Shown here in pieces: positions 7,003 to 16,219 of a stretch of 37,340 nucleotides of DNA (position 1 is its first letter; the number at the start of each line of letters is the position of its first letter). The notes under the pieces were generated by a model. That model had not been told where the DNA came from. It worked only from the letters and a program-made list of their open reading frames with translations, and made no database searches. The position numbers and the translations under genes are program-made. Source of the stretch: Acidulodesulfobacterium sp021802425 (GTDB taxonomy: Bacteria; SZUA-79; Acidulodesulfobacterales; Acidulodesulfobacteraceae); NCBI GenBank assembly GCA_021802425.1, contig JAJZXJ010000016.1, positions 1 to 37,340 of the forward strand, written 5' to 3'.

Positions 7003-7848
7003 CTATTTACATATCTCCTTTACAAAATTAGGTAAAATAAATGACGAGGCATGAATTTCGGGCGAGTAATATTTAAGATTGAGAGAGGTAAAATCAAACC
7101 CTTTATAGCTTTCATTGATATTTTGTGGCTGATATTTTTTGGAACCTATCGTAAAACTCCATAAGCCGCTGGGATAAACGGGAATCATAGCATAATAAAT
7201 GGACGGTTTTTCGTAAATATCTTTAATAATTTTATTAATATCCCTTATCAAATTTTTATTAAAAAACGGGGATTCCGTCTGTGCCGCAAAGATGCCGTCA
7301 TCTTTCAGCGCTCTTTCGGCCGACTCATAAAAATCTCTTTTAAATAAGCCCTCGGCAGGACCGACAGGGTCGGTTGAATCTATCAAAATGACATCGTATC
7401 TGCCGCTGCCTTCCACCCTTTTTAAAAATTCTATCCCGTCGTCCGCAATCACCTCGACCCTGCGGTCTTTAAGCCCGCAGGATATTTCCGGGAAAAACTC
7501 CTTGGACACATCCACGACCCTTTTATCTATTTCGACAAGGTCGATATGCTCAACAAAGGGATTTTTAAGGCATTCCCTGATAACCCCGCCGTCACCCCCC
7601 CCTATAATAAGAATCCTTTCGGGGTTTTTATGCGAAAAAAGAGGGACAAGTCCGAGCATTTCATGGTAGATAAACTCGTTTTTATCGGTAAACATAATCG
7701 CCTGATCCAGAACAAGCATCCTGCCAAATTCAAATGTATCGTAAACTGTGATTTCTTGAAAGTTGGAATATTCGTGATGCAATATCTTTTCTATGCGAAT
7801 TTTTATGCCAAAATTGCCGGTTTGGTTTTCGAAAAACCAGGCTTCCAT
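7003..7848 (-). CDS. speE: Spermidine synthase (aminopropyltransferase)
   Basis: This 281-residue aminopropyltransferase transfers the propylamine group from decarboxylated S-adenosylmethionine to putrescine. An N-terminal beta domain (about 1-60) ends in the conserved L-D-Q-A-I-M-F-T-D-K-N-E-F-I-Y-H-E segment. The Rossmann domain has G-G-G-D-G-G-V at 83-89 and the nucleotide ribose acidic residue E106. The substrate-binding D-S-T-D-P-V-G-P-A begins at D157. The length is normal. An AAGGAG box lies about 12 bases before the ATG. It leads the speE-speB-pdaD group. The S-adenosylmethionine decarboxylase needed to supply its donor is not in this window. It could alternatively prefer agmatine as acceptor. 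Confidence 0.93.
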   Translation of the reverse strand: MEAWFFENQTGNFGIKIRIEKILHHEYSNFQEITVYDTFEFGRMLVLDQAIMFTDKNEFIYHEMLGLVPLFSHKNPERILIIGGGDGGVIRECLKNPFVEHIDLVEIDKRVVDVSKEFFPEISCGLKDRRVEVIADDGIEFLKRVEGSGRYDVILIDSTDPVGPAEGLFKRDFYESAERALKDDGIFAAQTESPFFNKNLIRDINKIIKDIYEKPSIYYAMIPVYPSGLWSFTIGSKKYQPQNINESYKGFDFTSLNLKYYSPEIHASSFILPNFVKEICK

Positions 7849-7882
7849 TAATGTGTATTCTCCTTTATTATTTTTTTAATTT

Positions 7883-8221
7883 TTAACCCGGGGGCCAGCC
7901 AAAACCGCGTCCCGCCATAAAATGTATGTGCATATGATTCACTGTTTGACCGCCGTCTTCTTTAGTGTTTATGGCAATTCTAAAACCCCTTTCTTCGACC
8001 TTAAAATCGTTTGCCAGGTCGTTAATTAAGGCAAATACTTCATTTCCGTTAAATTTGTTATTTATATCGAGAATGCTGTCGTAGTGTTCTTTCGATATTA
8101 ACAAAAGATGAACCGGCGAAACCGGATTTATATCCTTTATAACAATAAAATTATCGGTTTCTTTAACTACGCCCGCATTTATTTTTTTATTAACGATATT
8201 GCAAAAAATGCAATCCTTCAT
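7883..8221 (-). CDS. HIT family (HinT-like) nucleotide-binding protein
   Basis: This 112-residue protein is a small histidine-triad hydrolase or transferase acting on nucleoside phosphoramidates or related AMP derivatives. The triad H-M-H-I-H is at 96-100, preceded by G-G-Q-T-V-N. The N-terminal C4-x-x-C7 pair is typical of HinT proteins. It ends in G-W-P-P-G, the normal HIT terminus. I chose ATG at 8221. An in-frame TTG four codons upstream (8233) is possible but lacks a ribosome binding site. It sits between the DUF1015 gene and speE in the minus-strand run. The physiological substrate is unknown. Confidence 0.9.
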   Translation of the reverse strand: MKDCIFCNIVNKKINAGVVKETDNFIVIKDINPVSPVHLLLISKEHYDSILDINNKFNGNEVFALINDLANDFKVEERGFRIAINTKEDGGQTVNHMHIHFMAGRGFGWPPG

Positions 8222-8348
8222 TTCCTTTTCCAATTTTATAAATGTTTAGTTTTTTATTATAATTAATTTATAAAATATAAACAATACAATTTTGAATATC
8301 AAACCAAGAATTAAAAATTAAAGAAAGCAGACGGCGGATAGCAGTTTT

Positions 8349-8394
8349 CCTAACTCATTAATGGATTAATGGTTAAGCCTGTAATGAGTTTAGG
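8349..8394 (-). terminator. Hairpin across the stop codon of the DUF1015 gene
   Basis: CCTAACTCATTA at 8349-8360 pairs with TAATGAGTTTAGG at 8382-8394 with a single bulged base. The DUF1015 stop codon lies inside the stem. No T-run follows on the minus strand, so it may act as an mRNA 3' stabiliser or weak attenuator rather than a true terminator. Confidence 0.35.
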
Positions 8395-9672
8395 ATAAAA
8401 GAAGGTGGATTTTTGCGGCATTCGTAAGTTTTGCGAGGCTATCTTAATTACATCTTCTATTTTAGTGGGGTTCATAAAAAATACGGCGTTCACAACCCCG
8501 TCGTTAAGCTTTTCTAAAGCCCTGTTTGCGTCCTTTTCGTAAATTAAATATCTTTGATTGTCAATGTCGTCCTGAGAAATTTTCAGGGCTTTTTTCAAGG
8601 CATAATTTTCCAAAATAGAAACATCGAGGGATTCCATGGGACTTTTTTCGGCGTCCGCATCTTTTCCCGTTTTATTATTTTTAAAAGACAATATAAAATT
8701 TTTTCCCGAGTTATGCGCAAATCCAAAAGAAGCACTGCTTTCTCCCGCCTTTTTTACCTCTTTTAGCAAATCTTTCAAGTCAACCTTTCGTATGTTAAAA
8801 TCGGCTTTTATTTCGTCAAGAAATGCTTCGAGCTCGATTTTTTTATTGACGATACAGCGATGCGTAGGCAATATAATAAGGCCTTTTTGGTTTGCCGGAG
8901 CAAAGTACATCATGCAGGTATCGGCATTAACCCCGTTTATTCCGTTTTGCCTGACATAGTTTCTAAAATTAACGCATGTTTCAAATCTATGATGACCGTC
9001 CGCTATGTAAAAGGATTTTCCGTCTATTTCATTTTGAATAGATTTTATTATGCTTTCGTCGGAAATTCCGTATAGTATATGCTCTGTATTGCTATCATCT
9101 TTAAAATCGAAAATTTTTTTGGATGCGGCATTTTTTATTGAATTGATTAATATGTTTAAAACATTTAAATCCTTATCTTCGAATATCGAAAAAATAGGGC
9201 TAAAATTGGCTTTCGCAGCCTCCATGAGCTTAAATCTATCTTCTTTCGGCTTTGAAAGCGTCATTTCGTGTCCGTAAATACCATTGTTATTGCCGCCGGC
9301 ATCGAAATCCGCCTTATTTAACGAAAAAAGCGATATAAATCCGATTCTTTCATAAAGAGCGCCGCCCGCATAGAATTTTTGAACATAAATGTATATCGAA
9401 TTTTTGTTCTCTAATTTTAAAATTCCTCTCTTAATCCAGTCCTTAAAAAACCGGTTAGCCCTGGAATATCTGTTATCGCCGCCTCCATCGCCGCTAAACT
9501 CTTTTCCGAGTTCCAATCTTATAATGTTAAAATCCGATTTTTTATACAGGTTGTCTTGAAGTTTTTCGTCTATCACATCGTAAGGCGGGGAAACGACATC
9601 TTTAATGTCAACAAATTCACTGTTATAAATATACGGTTTAAAGGGTAAAATTTTTTTGCCCGCCTCTTTCAA
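8350..9672 (-). CDS. DUF1015 family protein
   Basis: This 440-residue protein belongs to DUF1015, a widespread family annotated in places as SerK-related. Its signatures are I-L-P-F-K-P near the start, D-V-V-S-P-P-Y-D-V-I at about 25-34, G-H-E-M-T-L-S-K-P-K-E-D-R at 134-146 and A-D-G-H-H-R at 224-229. The invariant histidines suggest an enzyme, but I make no reaction claim. The start appears to be TTG with only a distant GAGG box, so the exact N-terminus is uncertain by a few residues. It lies between ccsA and the HIT gene in the minus-strand run and ends in a hairpin across its stop codon. Confidence 0.85.
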   Translation of the reverse strand: MKEAGKKILPFKPYIYNSEFVDIKDVVSPPYDVIDEKLQDNLYKKSDFNIIRLELGKEFSGDGGGDNRYSRANRFFKDWIKRGILKLENKNSIYIYVQKFYAGGALYERIGFISLFSLNKADFDAGGNNNGIYGHEMTLSKPKEDRFKLMEAAKANFSPIFSIFEDKDLNVLNILINSIKNAASKKIFDFKDDSNTEHILYGISDESIIKSIQNEIDGKSFYIADGHHRFETCVNFRNYVRQNGINGVNADTCMMYFAPANQKGLIILPTHRCIVNKKIELEAFLDEIKADFNIRKVDLKDLLKEVKKAGESSASFGFAHNSGKNFILSFKNNKTGKDADAEKSPMESLDVSILENYALKKALKISQDDIDNQRYLIYEKDANRALEKLNDGVVNAVFFMNPTKIEDVIKIASQNLRMPQKSTFFYPKLITGLTINPLMS

Positions 9673-9719
9673 GTTTTTTCGGAGCCTCGATTAGATTATT
9701 TTTTTATAAATATTTATTT

Positions 9720-10616
9720 TTATAATACAGGGGTTGACCCGGGGGTTGCATAAGAATGAAGACCCGGAATTATTAAATCTACGCCCAGATAACAGAATAT
9801 TACGACGACAAATCCGATAACCGCAATCCATGCCATTTTCTTTCCTGCCCATCCCTTCGCAATTCTGGCATGTATAAACAGAATATAAGTAAGCCATGTT
9901 ATGAGCGACCATGTTTCTTTCGGGTCCCAGCTCCAGAATCCTCCCCATGCGCTGTCCGCCCACGCGGCGCCGATAACGATACCCGCCGTTAAAAACACGA
10001 GTCCGAATACTATAACCTTATAAATGGCCTCATCGATGATGGTTGAAGCCGGCAGCAGGCTTAAAAACCTTCCCTGTTTTTTGACCCGGTTGTTTTCTTT
10101 TTTGTATTTAAGCAGATAAAGAATACCGAGACCGAAGGATACTCCGAATGCCCCGTATGCCATAAAAAGCGCTATAATGTGATAAAGCAGCCAATAGCTT
10201 TGAAGCGCGGGAATAGTAGGTTCTATTGCGCTTGGGGCAAGCGGGGAAAACGATGCAAAAGCCAGAGCTAATGCCGCGACTAATGTTACGATAAACCCCA
10301 GAGCGTCAAAATCGTAGAAAAGCCGAATAAGAATAAAGCCGAATAAGACGACATAGGCAAAGAACGCCAGCGAATCGTATAAATCAACCAACGGAGGCGT
10401 ATTTATTCCAATCTTATACGCATAAATCCATCTTTCCGTAAAAGCGAATGTTTGTATCGTAAAAGCTGTAATCAAAGCAACAAAAGATAATCTGGATATC
10501 AGCTTATTGCCTGAAAATATAAACGAAAAATACCCTAAAAACGATAACAGCACGAATACCAGCGATATAGTAAAAAACAAAGAACCGTCCAATATCGATA
10601 TATTTGGAGAAATCAT
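9720..10616 (-). CDS. ccsA: Cytochrome c biogenesis protein CcsA (system II haem lyase, ResC type)
   Basis: This 298-residue protein has about eight membrane segments. It is the haem-handling half of system II cytochrome c synthetase, which ligates haem to CxxCH motifs outside the inner membrane. The tryptophan-rich WWD domain lies at about 219-233 (W-A-D-S-A-W-G-G-F-W-S-W-D-P-K). Candidate haem-ligand histidines are H146, H249 and H287. A GGGAG box lies upstream of the ATG at a good distance. It follows resB by 74 bases on the same strand, and the two proteins form the complex. A c-type cytochrome gene at 21849-22238 supplies a likely client. Confidence 0.92.
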   Translation of the reverse strand: MISPNISILDGSLFFTISLVFVLLSFLGYFSFIFSGNKLISRLSFVALITAFTIQTFAFTERWIYAYKIGINTPPLVDLYDSLAFFAYVVLFGFILIRLFYDFDALGFIVTLVAALALAFASFSPLAPSAIEPTIPALQSYWLLYHIIALFMAYGAFGVSFGLGILYLLKYKKENNRVKKQGRFLSLLPASTIIDEAIYKVIVFGLVFLTAGIVIGAAWADSAWGGFWSWDPKETWSLITWLTYILFIHARIAKGWAGKKMAWIAVIGFVVVIFCYLGVDLIIPGLHSYATPGSTPVL

Positions 10617-10690
10617 AATATATGCTCCCTTTATCTATCCTGTTTCAAAAAACATTAAATTAAATAAAATTTTCGGGATATGTTCAATAT

Positions 10691-12073
10691 TTATTTAAGT
10701 TTATTTTTTATATTTGCCGCTTTCTTGTCAAAATTTTTGTAAAACGACGGAAATTTCTTGCGGGGAATCGATAATATTTCTATGCCTGTGCCTGCGCTTT
10801 CTTTTTTGGGCATTAATCTCACCCATGTTTCCTGCTGATTAAAGAAAAACGAAAAAAACAAAGCGATGATAAGTATAATGGAGCCTACCCATACAACCGA
10901 GGTGTAGGAATTTTTAGTTATCTCGACCCCGCTATAATAATAGGTTTTTATGCCGTTGTACAAAAAAACTATATTTTTATATTTTGCAAAGACTAACGGG
11001 ACTTTTTTGCCATGATTTTTATATGGTAAAATATTAAATTTCAGTTCCTGAAAATTATTTTTATTTTTATTGTTATAAATATGAATTAAAAAAGGTATCT
11101 CAAATTTTTTAGGATGCAGTACCGGAATAAACTTAAATCTTATGTTATTATTTTTTAGATTATAAAAGGTATCCGGTTGGGCATCGATGACTTTTTTATA
11201 GCCGCGGTTTTTTAAATTAAGGACAAGAAACCTCACGGCCGTCGGTTTGTAATGGCCGTAACTTGCCTGATATATAGTTATTCCGTTATATGTCAAAGGA
11301 TGGTTTACCTTAATTTCTTTATTGGTAAGCACGGCTATATGTTTTTTATTAATTATGCTAATTTTGCTGATATAAGATTTCGGTATGCCGTCGGGGTAAT
11401 ATTTGGTTTCGTATTTATCGAGCCTTACGGTAAAAGGGAGTTTTATCGGTTTGTTGTTTTTTAGCAGGTATGAAACATTAGTCTTCTCCCCCACTTTTAT
11501 ATTGGTATAAGACCTAAAACCGTATTTTACGGTTAATAATACTCCTATAATAATGATTATAATGCTGAGGTGGGCGATATAGGGAGAAAACCTGAGTATC
11601 GAATTTTTCGAATAGTATAATTCTTTGCCTTTCCCGTCTGTTTCGGATGGGACGGATTCTTTAAGCGGGCGTCCGAATACGCCGTTTAAAACTGCGGTAA
11701 TGCCCGCGATATCCTTTTTTGATTCAAAACTTTCATACACGGCTTTAGGATTTTTTTTCTCAACCGTTTCTTTAAAAGACGGATACGGTCCAAAAACAGC
11801 CCTCAGGGTTCGGGGCAGCATATTGGCCGATGCCGCCAAAAGATTTATAACCAATAAGGCTGCAAGCCCGATAAAATACCAGGAATTATATATATTTAAA
11901 AATCCGAGCCAATATAAGATTGCAAAAACTTTCGCGCCGTATATAATTTTGTATTGCGCCATAGTATTGCCCTGGTTTATGAATGTCCCTATCATCGAAA
12001 CCGCGGCAATCGCGATAAATAAAAATATGGCTAACTTAACGGAGGAAAAAAATTTGTTTAATTTCGAAAACAT
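10691..12073 (-). CDS. resB: ResB-like cytochrome c biogenesis protein (system II partner)
   Basis: This 460-residue protein is the Ccs1/ResB partner of CcsA, thought to hold or reduce the apocytochrome and help conduct haem. It has three N-terminal membrane segments, with F-x-S-V-K-L-A-I-F-L-F-I-A-I-A-A at the start as in the family. A fourth follows near residue 165, then a large extracytoplasmic domain (about 185-385) and a final membrane segment near 390-410. I see no strong ribosome binding site before the ATG. It is the first gene of the long minus-strand run, divergent from hrcA across about 236 bases. Confidence 0.9.
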   Translation of the reverse strand: MFSKLNKFFSSVKLAIFLFIAIAAVSMIGTFINQGNTMAQYKIIYGAKVFAILYWLGFLNIYNSWYFIGLAALLVINLLAASANMLPRTLRAVFGPYPSFKETVEKKNPKAVYESFESKKDIAGITAVLNGVFGRPLKESVPSETDGKGKELYYSKNSILRFSPYIAHLSIIIIIIGVLLTVKYGFRSYTNIKVGEKTNVSYLLKNNKPIKLPFTVRLDKYETKYYPDGIPKSYISKISIINKKHIAVLTNKEIKVNHPLTYNGITIYQASYGHYKPTAVRFLVLNLKNRGYKKVIDAQPDTFYNLKNNNIRFKFIPVLHPKKFEIPFLIHIYNNKNKNNFQELKFNILPYKNHGKKVPLVFAKYKNIVFLYNGIKTYYYSGVEITKNSYTSVVWVGSIILIIALFFSFFFNQQETWVRLMPKKESAGTGIEILSIPRKKFPSFYKNFDKKAANIKNKLK

Positions 12074-12155
12074 TTTTTTATTGTATTGAATTATCTAAAA
12101 ATTGTAAAGAAAAAAATATCGGCGATTTTGGGAAACTAATAAAACTAATAAAATC

Positions 12156-12184
12156 TTGACAAATTATAAAAATATTGGTTAAAT
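12156..12184 (+). promoter_or_regulatory. Sigma70-type promoter of the hrcA-grpE-dnaK-dnaJ operon
   Basis: A consensus -35 TTGACA (12156-12161) and a -10-like TTAAAT (12179-12184) are separated by 17 bases. The CIRCE operator begins five bases downstream, where repressor binding would block initiation. Confidence 0.8.
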
Positions 12185-12189
12185 GGTAT

Positions 12190-12216
12190 TTAGCACTCAT
12201 AACGGTTAAGTGCTAA
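12190..12216 (+). promoter_or_regulatory. CIRCE operator (HrcA binding site)
   Basis: TTAGCACTC-N9-AAGTGCTAA matches the CIRCE consensus TTAGCACTC-N9-GAGTGCTAA with a single change in the right arm and the exact 9-base spacing. It lies just downstream of the -10 box and about 95 bases before hrcA, implying HrcA autorepression of the whole chaperone operon. Confidence 0.93.
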
Positions 12217-12309
12217 ATAAAAATCTTAAATAAATGTCGGTAATATATTAATAATCGTTAAGGAAATGCAATCAATAATAAATAAACAGATTGCAAAATA
12301 AATTGCGAT

Positions 12310-13353
12310 ATGGAAGATGCGGATATAGCCGTAAATGAAAGATACAGAGATGTTTTATTGGCAATAATCGAGGGATATTTTGCAACGGCAAACCCCGTCG
12401 GTTCAAAGTTTGTTTCCGAAAATTATTATCTAAACCTGAGTCCCGCAACAATCAGGAACATAATGGCGATTCTGGAAGAAGGCGGGTATATTTACCAGCC
12501 CCATTTTTCCGCGGGCAGGGTTCCAACAGCCAAGGGGTATAAGCTTTATATAGAAAGTTTAATGAAAACCGAAAAAATATCAAAAAAACAAAGGGAACAG
12601 GTAAAAAAAGCATTTCATTTGGAAAACAGAAACATAAGCGGCATATTGCATCAAACATCGAGGGCATTATCGGACTTATCGCATTACACGGGAATAGTTC
12701 TTGCCCCCGAAACATCGCGAATCACTCTTTTACATATAGAATTCGTGAGGGTTAAACCCAATAACATCCTCGTAATTATGGTGTTTAAAAATGCCATAGT
12801 AGAAAACAGGCTTATATATGTTTATAAAGATATTAAACAAAACGAACTTAACAGGTATTCCGGAAAATTAAACGAGATTATAGAAAAAAAGGATTGCGGC
12901 ATAGACGACCTTAGAGATATTATCGAGGGCGAAATACACGATGACAGGGAAAATTTTTATTCCATATTGAACGATATGATATTTGATTTTACAAATAACG
13001 CCGACCAGAATACGGACACCCGTCTTTATATCGGACCTGAAACCGCTTTGCTCGACGAACCTGAATTTTCCGACAATGAACAGATAAAATTGCTTATCAA
13101 GACTATTAATGATAAAAAAATAATAATAAAACTGCTCGGGCTTGCCAAAAATTGCAAAACTAAACGAATATTTATCGGGTCCGAAGCGGAATGGTCGGAA
13201 ATCAGCGGATTATCTTTAATAACCGCGCCTTATTTAAGCGAAAATAAAGTATTGAGGGGGTCGATCGGCATAATCGGACCTTCAAGAATGAATTATTCCC
13301 AAGTTATTCCGATAATAGATTTTATGGCTGAATTTCTTGGCGAAATTATATAA
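12310..13353 (+). CDS. hrcA: Heat-inducible transcription repressor HrcA
   Basis: This 347-residue repressor binds CIRCE and is released on heat shock when GroEL is occupied by unfolded protein. The N-terminal winged helix (about 8-75) includes A-N-P-V-G-S-K and L-S-P-A-T-I-R-N-I-M-A-I-L-E-E-G-G-Y-I, followed by H-x-S-A-G-R-V-P-T-A-K-G-Y, all hallmark HrcA segments. The C-terminal dimerisation region includes I-G-P-E and G-S-I-G-I-I-G-P-S-R-M-N-Y. The ribosome binding site is poor, consistent with low repressor levels. It is first in the operon and lies behind its own operator. Confidence 0.95.
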   Translation: MEDADIAVNERYRDVLLAIIEGYFATANPVGSKFVSENYYLNLSPATIRNIMAILEEGGYIYQPHFSAGRVPTAKGYKLYIESLMKTEKISKKQREQVKKAFHLENRNISGILHQTSRALSDLSHYTGIVLAPETSRITLLHIEFVRVKPNNILVIMVFKNAIVENRLIYVYKDIKQNELNRYSGKLNEIIEKKDCGIDDLRDIIEGEIHDDRENFYSILNDMIFDFTNNADQNTDTRLYIGPETALLDEPEFSDNEQIKLLIKTINDKKIIIKLLGLAKNCKTKRIFIGSEAEWSEISGLSLITAPYLSENKVLRGSIGIIGPSRMNYSQVIPIIDFMAEFLGEII

Positions 13354-13441
13354 GATTTATAAATTTATAATTTATTTATAATTTATTAAGAGATTTTAAG
13401 AGATTTAAAAAAATAGAATTTTTAACCGGGAGATTGGACCG

Positions 13442-14104
13442 ATGAACGAAAAGGAAAAAGATTTTAACGATGCGGACGACATTGAAAAGGAGTTAGGTAA
13501 GAAATTGCAAAATCCAGCCGAAGAGGCTATAGCCAACACGGCCGATTTAGATATAAGCGAGCTTCCAAACCCTTCCAGCCTCGCCGAAGCGGGAGATGAG
13601 CTGAAATATCTGGCAAATGCCTTTAAAAATATAAAGAAAGAGTATGACGACCTTAACCAAAACTACCTTAAAAGTTTAGCCGACGCCGAAAATTTTAGAA
13701 AAAGAATGAACAGGGAAAAAGAGGAATCGTTAAAATATTCTAACGAAAAACTTATAAAGGACTTGCTTCCCGTGCTGGATTTCTTAGATCTCGCGATAGG
13801 ACATTCGGAAACTTACTTAGAACAGGATAAAACGGGAAATTTAAAATCGTTTGTAGAAGGGGTAAAATTATCGTATGACGAGTTTGTTAAGACATTAAAA
13901 AACCACGGCGTAGAGATTATCGAAACAGCCGGAAAAACCTTTAACCCTAATTTTCATCAGGTAGTCGAAATGGTAGAAGATGCGAATCAACCGGAGGGAA
14001 AAATTTTAGAGGAAAAAAGAAGGGGTTATATTTACAAAGAAAGGCTGTTAAGACCTTCTTTAATATCTATTTCTAAATCAAAGAACGGAACCGGCGGCAA
14101 TTAA
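13442..14104 (+). CDS. grpE: Nucleotide exchange factor GrpE
   Basis: This 220-residue cochaperone promotes ADP release from DnaK. An acidic, probably disordered N-terminus (about 1-60) precedes the coiled-coil dimer helix (about 60-110, with L-A-D-A-E-N-F-R-K-R-M-N-R-E-K-E-E). The C-terminal beta domain contains G-V-E-I-I and F-N-P-N-F-H-Q-V-V. A GGGAG box lies ahead of the ATG. It is the second gene of the CIRCE operon. Confidence 0.95.
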   Translation: MNEKEKDFNDADDIEKELGKKLQNPAEEAIANTADLDISELPNPSSLAEAGDELKYLANAFKNIKKEYDDLNQNYLKSLADAENFRKRMNREKEESLKYSNEKLIKDLLPVLDFLDLAIGHSETYLEQDKTGNLKSFVEGVKLSYDEFVKTLKNHGVEIIETAGKTFNPNFHQVVEMVEDANQPEGKILEEKRRGYIYKERLLRPSLISISKSKNGTGGN

Positions 14105-14249
14105 ATAAAATATTACATATTTCATAAATGACATATTTAAGATATAATTTATTTTATAATTATAAATAATTTTAAATTATATTGCATTTATGGCGTATTT
14201 ATAACAAGTTTAAAAAATAAATTTACATATTTTTAAGGAGAAACTGATC

Positions 14250-16178
14250 ATGGGAAAAGTAATTGGAATCGATTTGGGAACTACAAACTCTTGCGTTGCG
14301 GTTATGGAAGGGGGGGAGCCCGTCGTAATCGCAAACTCGGAAGGGGCAAGAACAACCCCGTCCGTCGTATCTATAACAGATAGCGGAGAAAGGCTTGTCG
14401 GACAGGCCGCAAAAAGGCAGGCCGTCACTAATCCCGAAAATACGATTTACGCAGTTAAAAGATTAATAGGCAGAAAATATAACTCGCCGGAGGTTCAGTC
14501 TTTTAAGAAGGTATGTCCCTATAAAATTGTGGAAAGCGACAACGGGGATGCCTGGGTTGAAATAAAAGGAAGAAAATATTCCCCCGCCGAAATTTCATCG
14601 ATGATTTTAACTAAAATGAAAAAAACCGCCGAGGATTATCTCGGCGAACCCGTAACAGAGGCTGTTATAACCGTACCTGCTTATTTCAACGATTCGCAAA
14701 GGCAGGCAACGAAGGATGCGGGTAAAATTGCGGGGCTGAATGTTTTAAGAATTATCAACGAACCGACGGCATCCTCTCTTTCTTACGGACTTGACAAAAA
14801 AAAGGAAGAAAAAATTGCCGTATATGACCTCGGCGGCGGAACATTCGATATATCGATACTGGAACTGGGCGAGGGGGTTTTCGAGGTTAAATCCACTAAC
14901 GGCGATACATTCCTTGGAGGCGAAGACTTCGACCAAAAAACGATAGATTATATTGCTTCCGAATTTAAAAAGGACTATGGAATCGACTTAAGAACCGATA
15001 AAATGGCGCTTCAAAGACTAAAAGAGGCTGCGGAAAAGGCAAAGATAGAACTCTCGTCGTCATTGGAAACGGATATAAATCTTCCGTTTATCACGGCGGA
15101 CGCAAGCGGACCTAAACATCTCAATATGAAACTCACAAGGGCTAAGTTTGAACAGCTCACAAACGATTTAATCGAAAAAACTATCGGTCCTGTAGGAACG
15201 GCATTAAAAGACGCAAGCCTGACGGCTTCTCAAGTCGATGAGGTTGTGCTGGTCGGAGGACAGACAAGAATGCCGAAAGTCCAGCAAAGGGTTAAAGAAT
15301 TTTTCGGAAAAGAACCTCATAAGGGGGTTAACCCGGATGAAGTCGTGGCGGTAGGCGCGGCAATACAGGGCGCCGTTTTAAAAGGCGAGGTTAAAGATGT
15401 GCTTCTGCTCGATGTTACGCCCTTATCGCTCGGAATAGAGACTCTTGGCGGCGTTACCACAAAACTTATCGAAAAAAATACCACTATCCCGACAAGAAAA
15501 AGTCAAATATTTTCTACCGCGGCCGATAATCAGCCTGCCGTTACCATTAATGTTCTTCAGGGCGAAAGGGAAATGGCCGAAGGCAACAAAAGCCTTGGAA
15601 GATTTGAATTGACGGGGATTCCGTCTGCTCCGAGGGGCGTTCCTCAAATCGAAGTTACATTCGACATCGATGCCAACGGAATAGTTCATGTCTCCGCGAA
15701 AGACCTTGGGACGGGAAAAGAACAGTCCATTAGAATCACTGCTTCCAGCGGGCTTTCTAAGGAAGAGATAGATAAAATGGTTAAAGAGGCTGAACTCCAT
15801 AAGGAAGAGGACTCGAAAAGGAAGGAATTAATCGAGGTGAGAAACCACTTAGACGGTTTGGTTTACTCCGTCGAAAAAACCCTGAAAGACTCCGCGGATA
15901 AGATTGAATCTTCCGATAAAATGGCTGCCGAAGAAAAAATTGCGGATGCAAAAAAAGCAATAGAATCCGATGATATAGACAAAATAAAGTCAATAACGGA
16001 GGAATTGGAAAAATTGTCCCATTCTATCGCAGAAACGATTTACAAAAAGACGGCTCAAGCTCCCGGCGCCGGTCCTTCCGAAGCCGGTCAGGGGCAAGCC
16101 GCAGGGCAGGCATCGCAGGATGAAAATGTCGTGGAAGCGGAATATGAAGAAGTAAAGGATAAAAATAAAAATCAATAA
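14250..16178 (+). CDS. dnaK: Chaperone DnaK (Hsp70)
   Basis: This 642-residue Hsp70 has an ATPase domain (about 1-385) beginning G-I-D-L-G-T-T-N-S-C-V-A. It contains the phosphate-loop signatures V-P-A-Y-F-N-D-S-Q-R-Q-A-T-K-D-A and D-L-G-G-G-T-F-D, and V-L-V-G-G-Q-T-R-M-P. The substrate-binding domain and helical lid follow, then a Gly/Ala/Gln-rich tail ending in A-E-Y-E-E-V-K-D-K. The length is normal. A strong AAGGAG box precedes the ATG. The 145 bases after grpE are very AT-rich, and I see no convincing separate promoter there. Confidence 0.97.
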   Translation: MGKVIGIDLGTTNSCVAVMEGGEPVVIANSEGARTTPSVVSITDSGERLVGQAAKRQAVTNPENTIYAVKRLIGRKYNSPEVQSFKKVCPYKIVESDNGDAWVEIKGRKYSPAEISSMILTKMKKTAEDYLGEPVTEAVITVPAYFNDSQRQATKDAGKIAGLNVLRIINEPTASSLSYGLDKKKEEKIAVYDLGGGTFDISILELGEGVFEVKSTNGDTFLGGEDFDQKTIDYIASEFKKDYGIDLRTDKMALQRLKEAAEKAKIELSSSLETDINLPFITADASGPKHLNMKLTRAKFEQLTNDLIEKTIGPVGTALKDASLTASQVDEVVLVGGQTRMPKVQQRVKEFFGKEPHKGVNPDEVVAVGAAIQGAVLKGEVKDVLLLDVTPLSLGIETLGGVTTKLIEKNTTIPTRKSQIFSTAADNQPAVTINVLQGEREMAEGNKSLGRFELTGIPSAPRGVPQIEVTFDIDANGIVHVSAKDLGTGKEQSIRITASSGLSKEEIDKMVKEAELHKEEDSKRKELIEVRNHLDGLVYSVEKTLKDSADKIESSDKMAAEEKIADAKKAIESDDIDKIKSITEELEKLSHSIAETIYKKTAQAPGAGPSEAGQGQAAGQASQDENVVEAEYEEVKDKNKNQ

Positions 16179-16219
16179 TTGATTTAACTTAACAATAATA
16201 ATATTTAAATGTAGGGGTT

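Noticed and set aside
14105..14249. A separate promoter for dnaK
   Set aside because: TTGCAT and TATAAC occur but are only 12 bases apart, too close for a sigma70 promoter.
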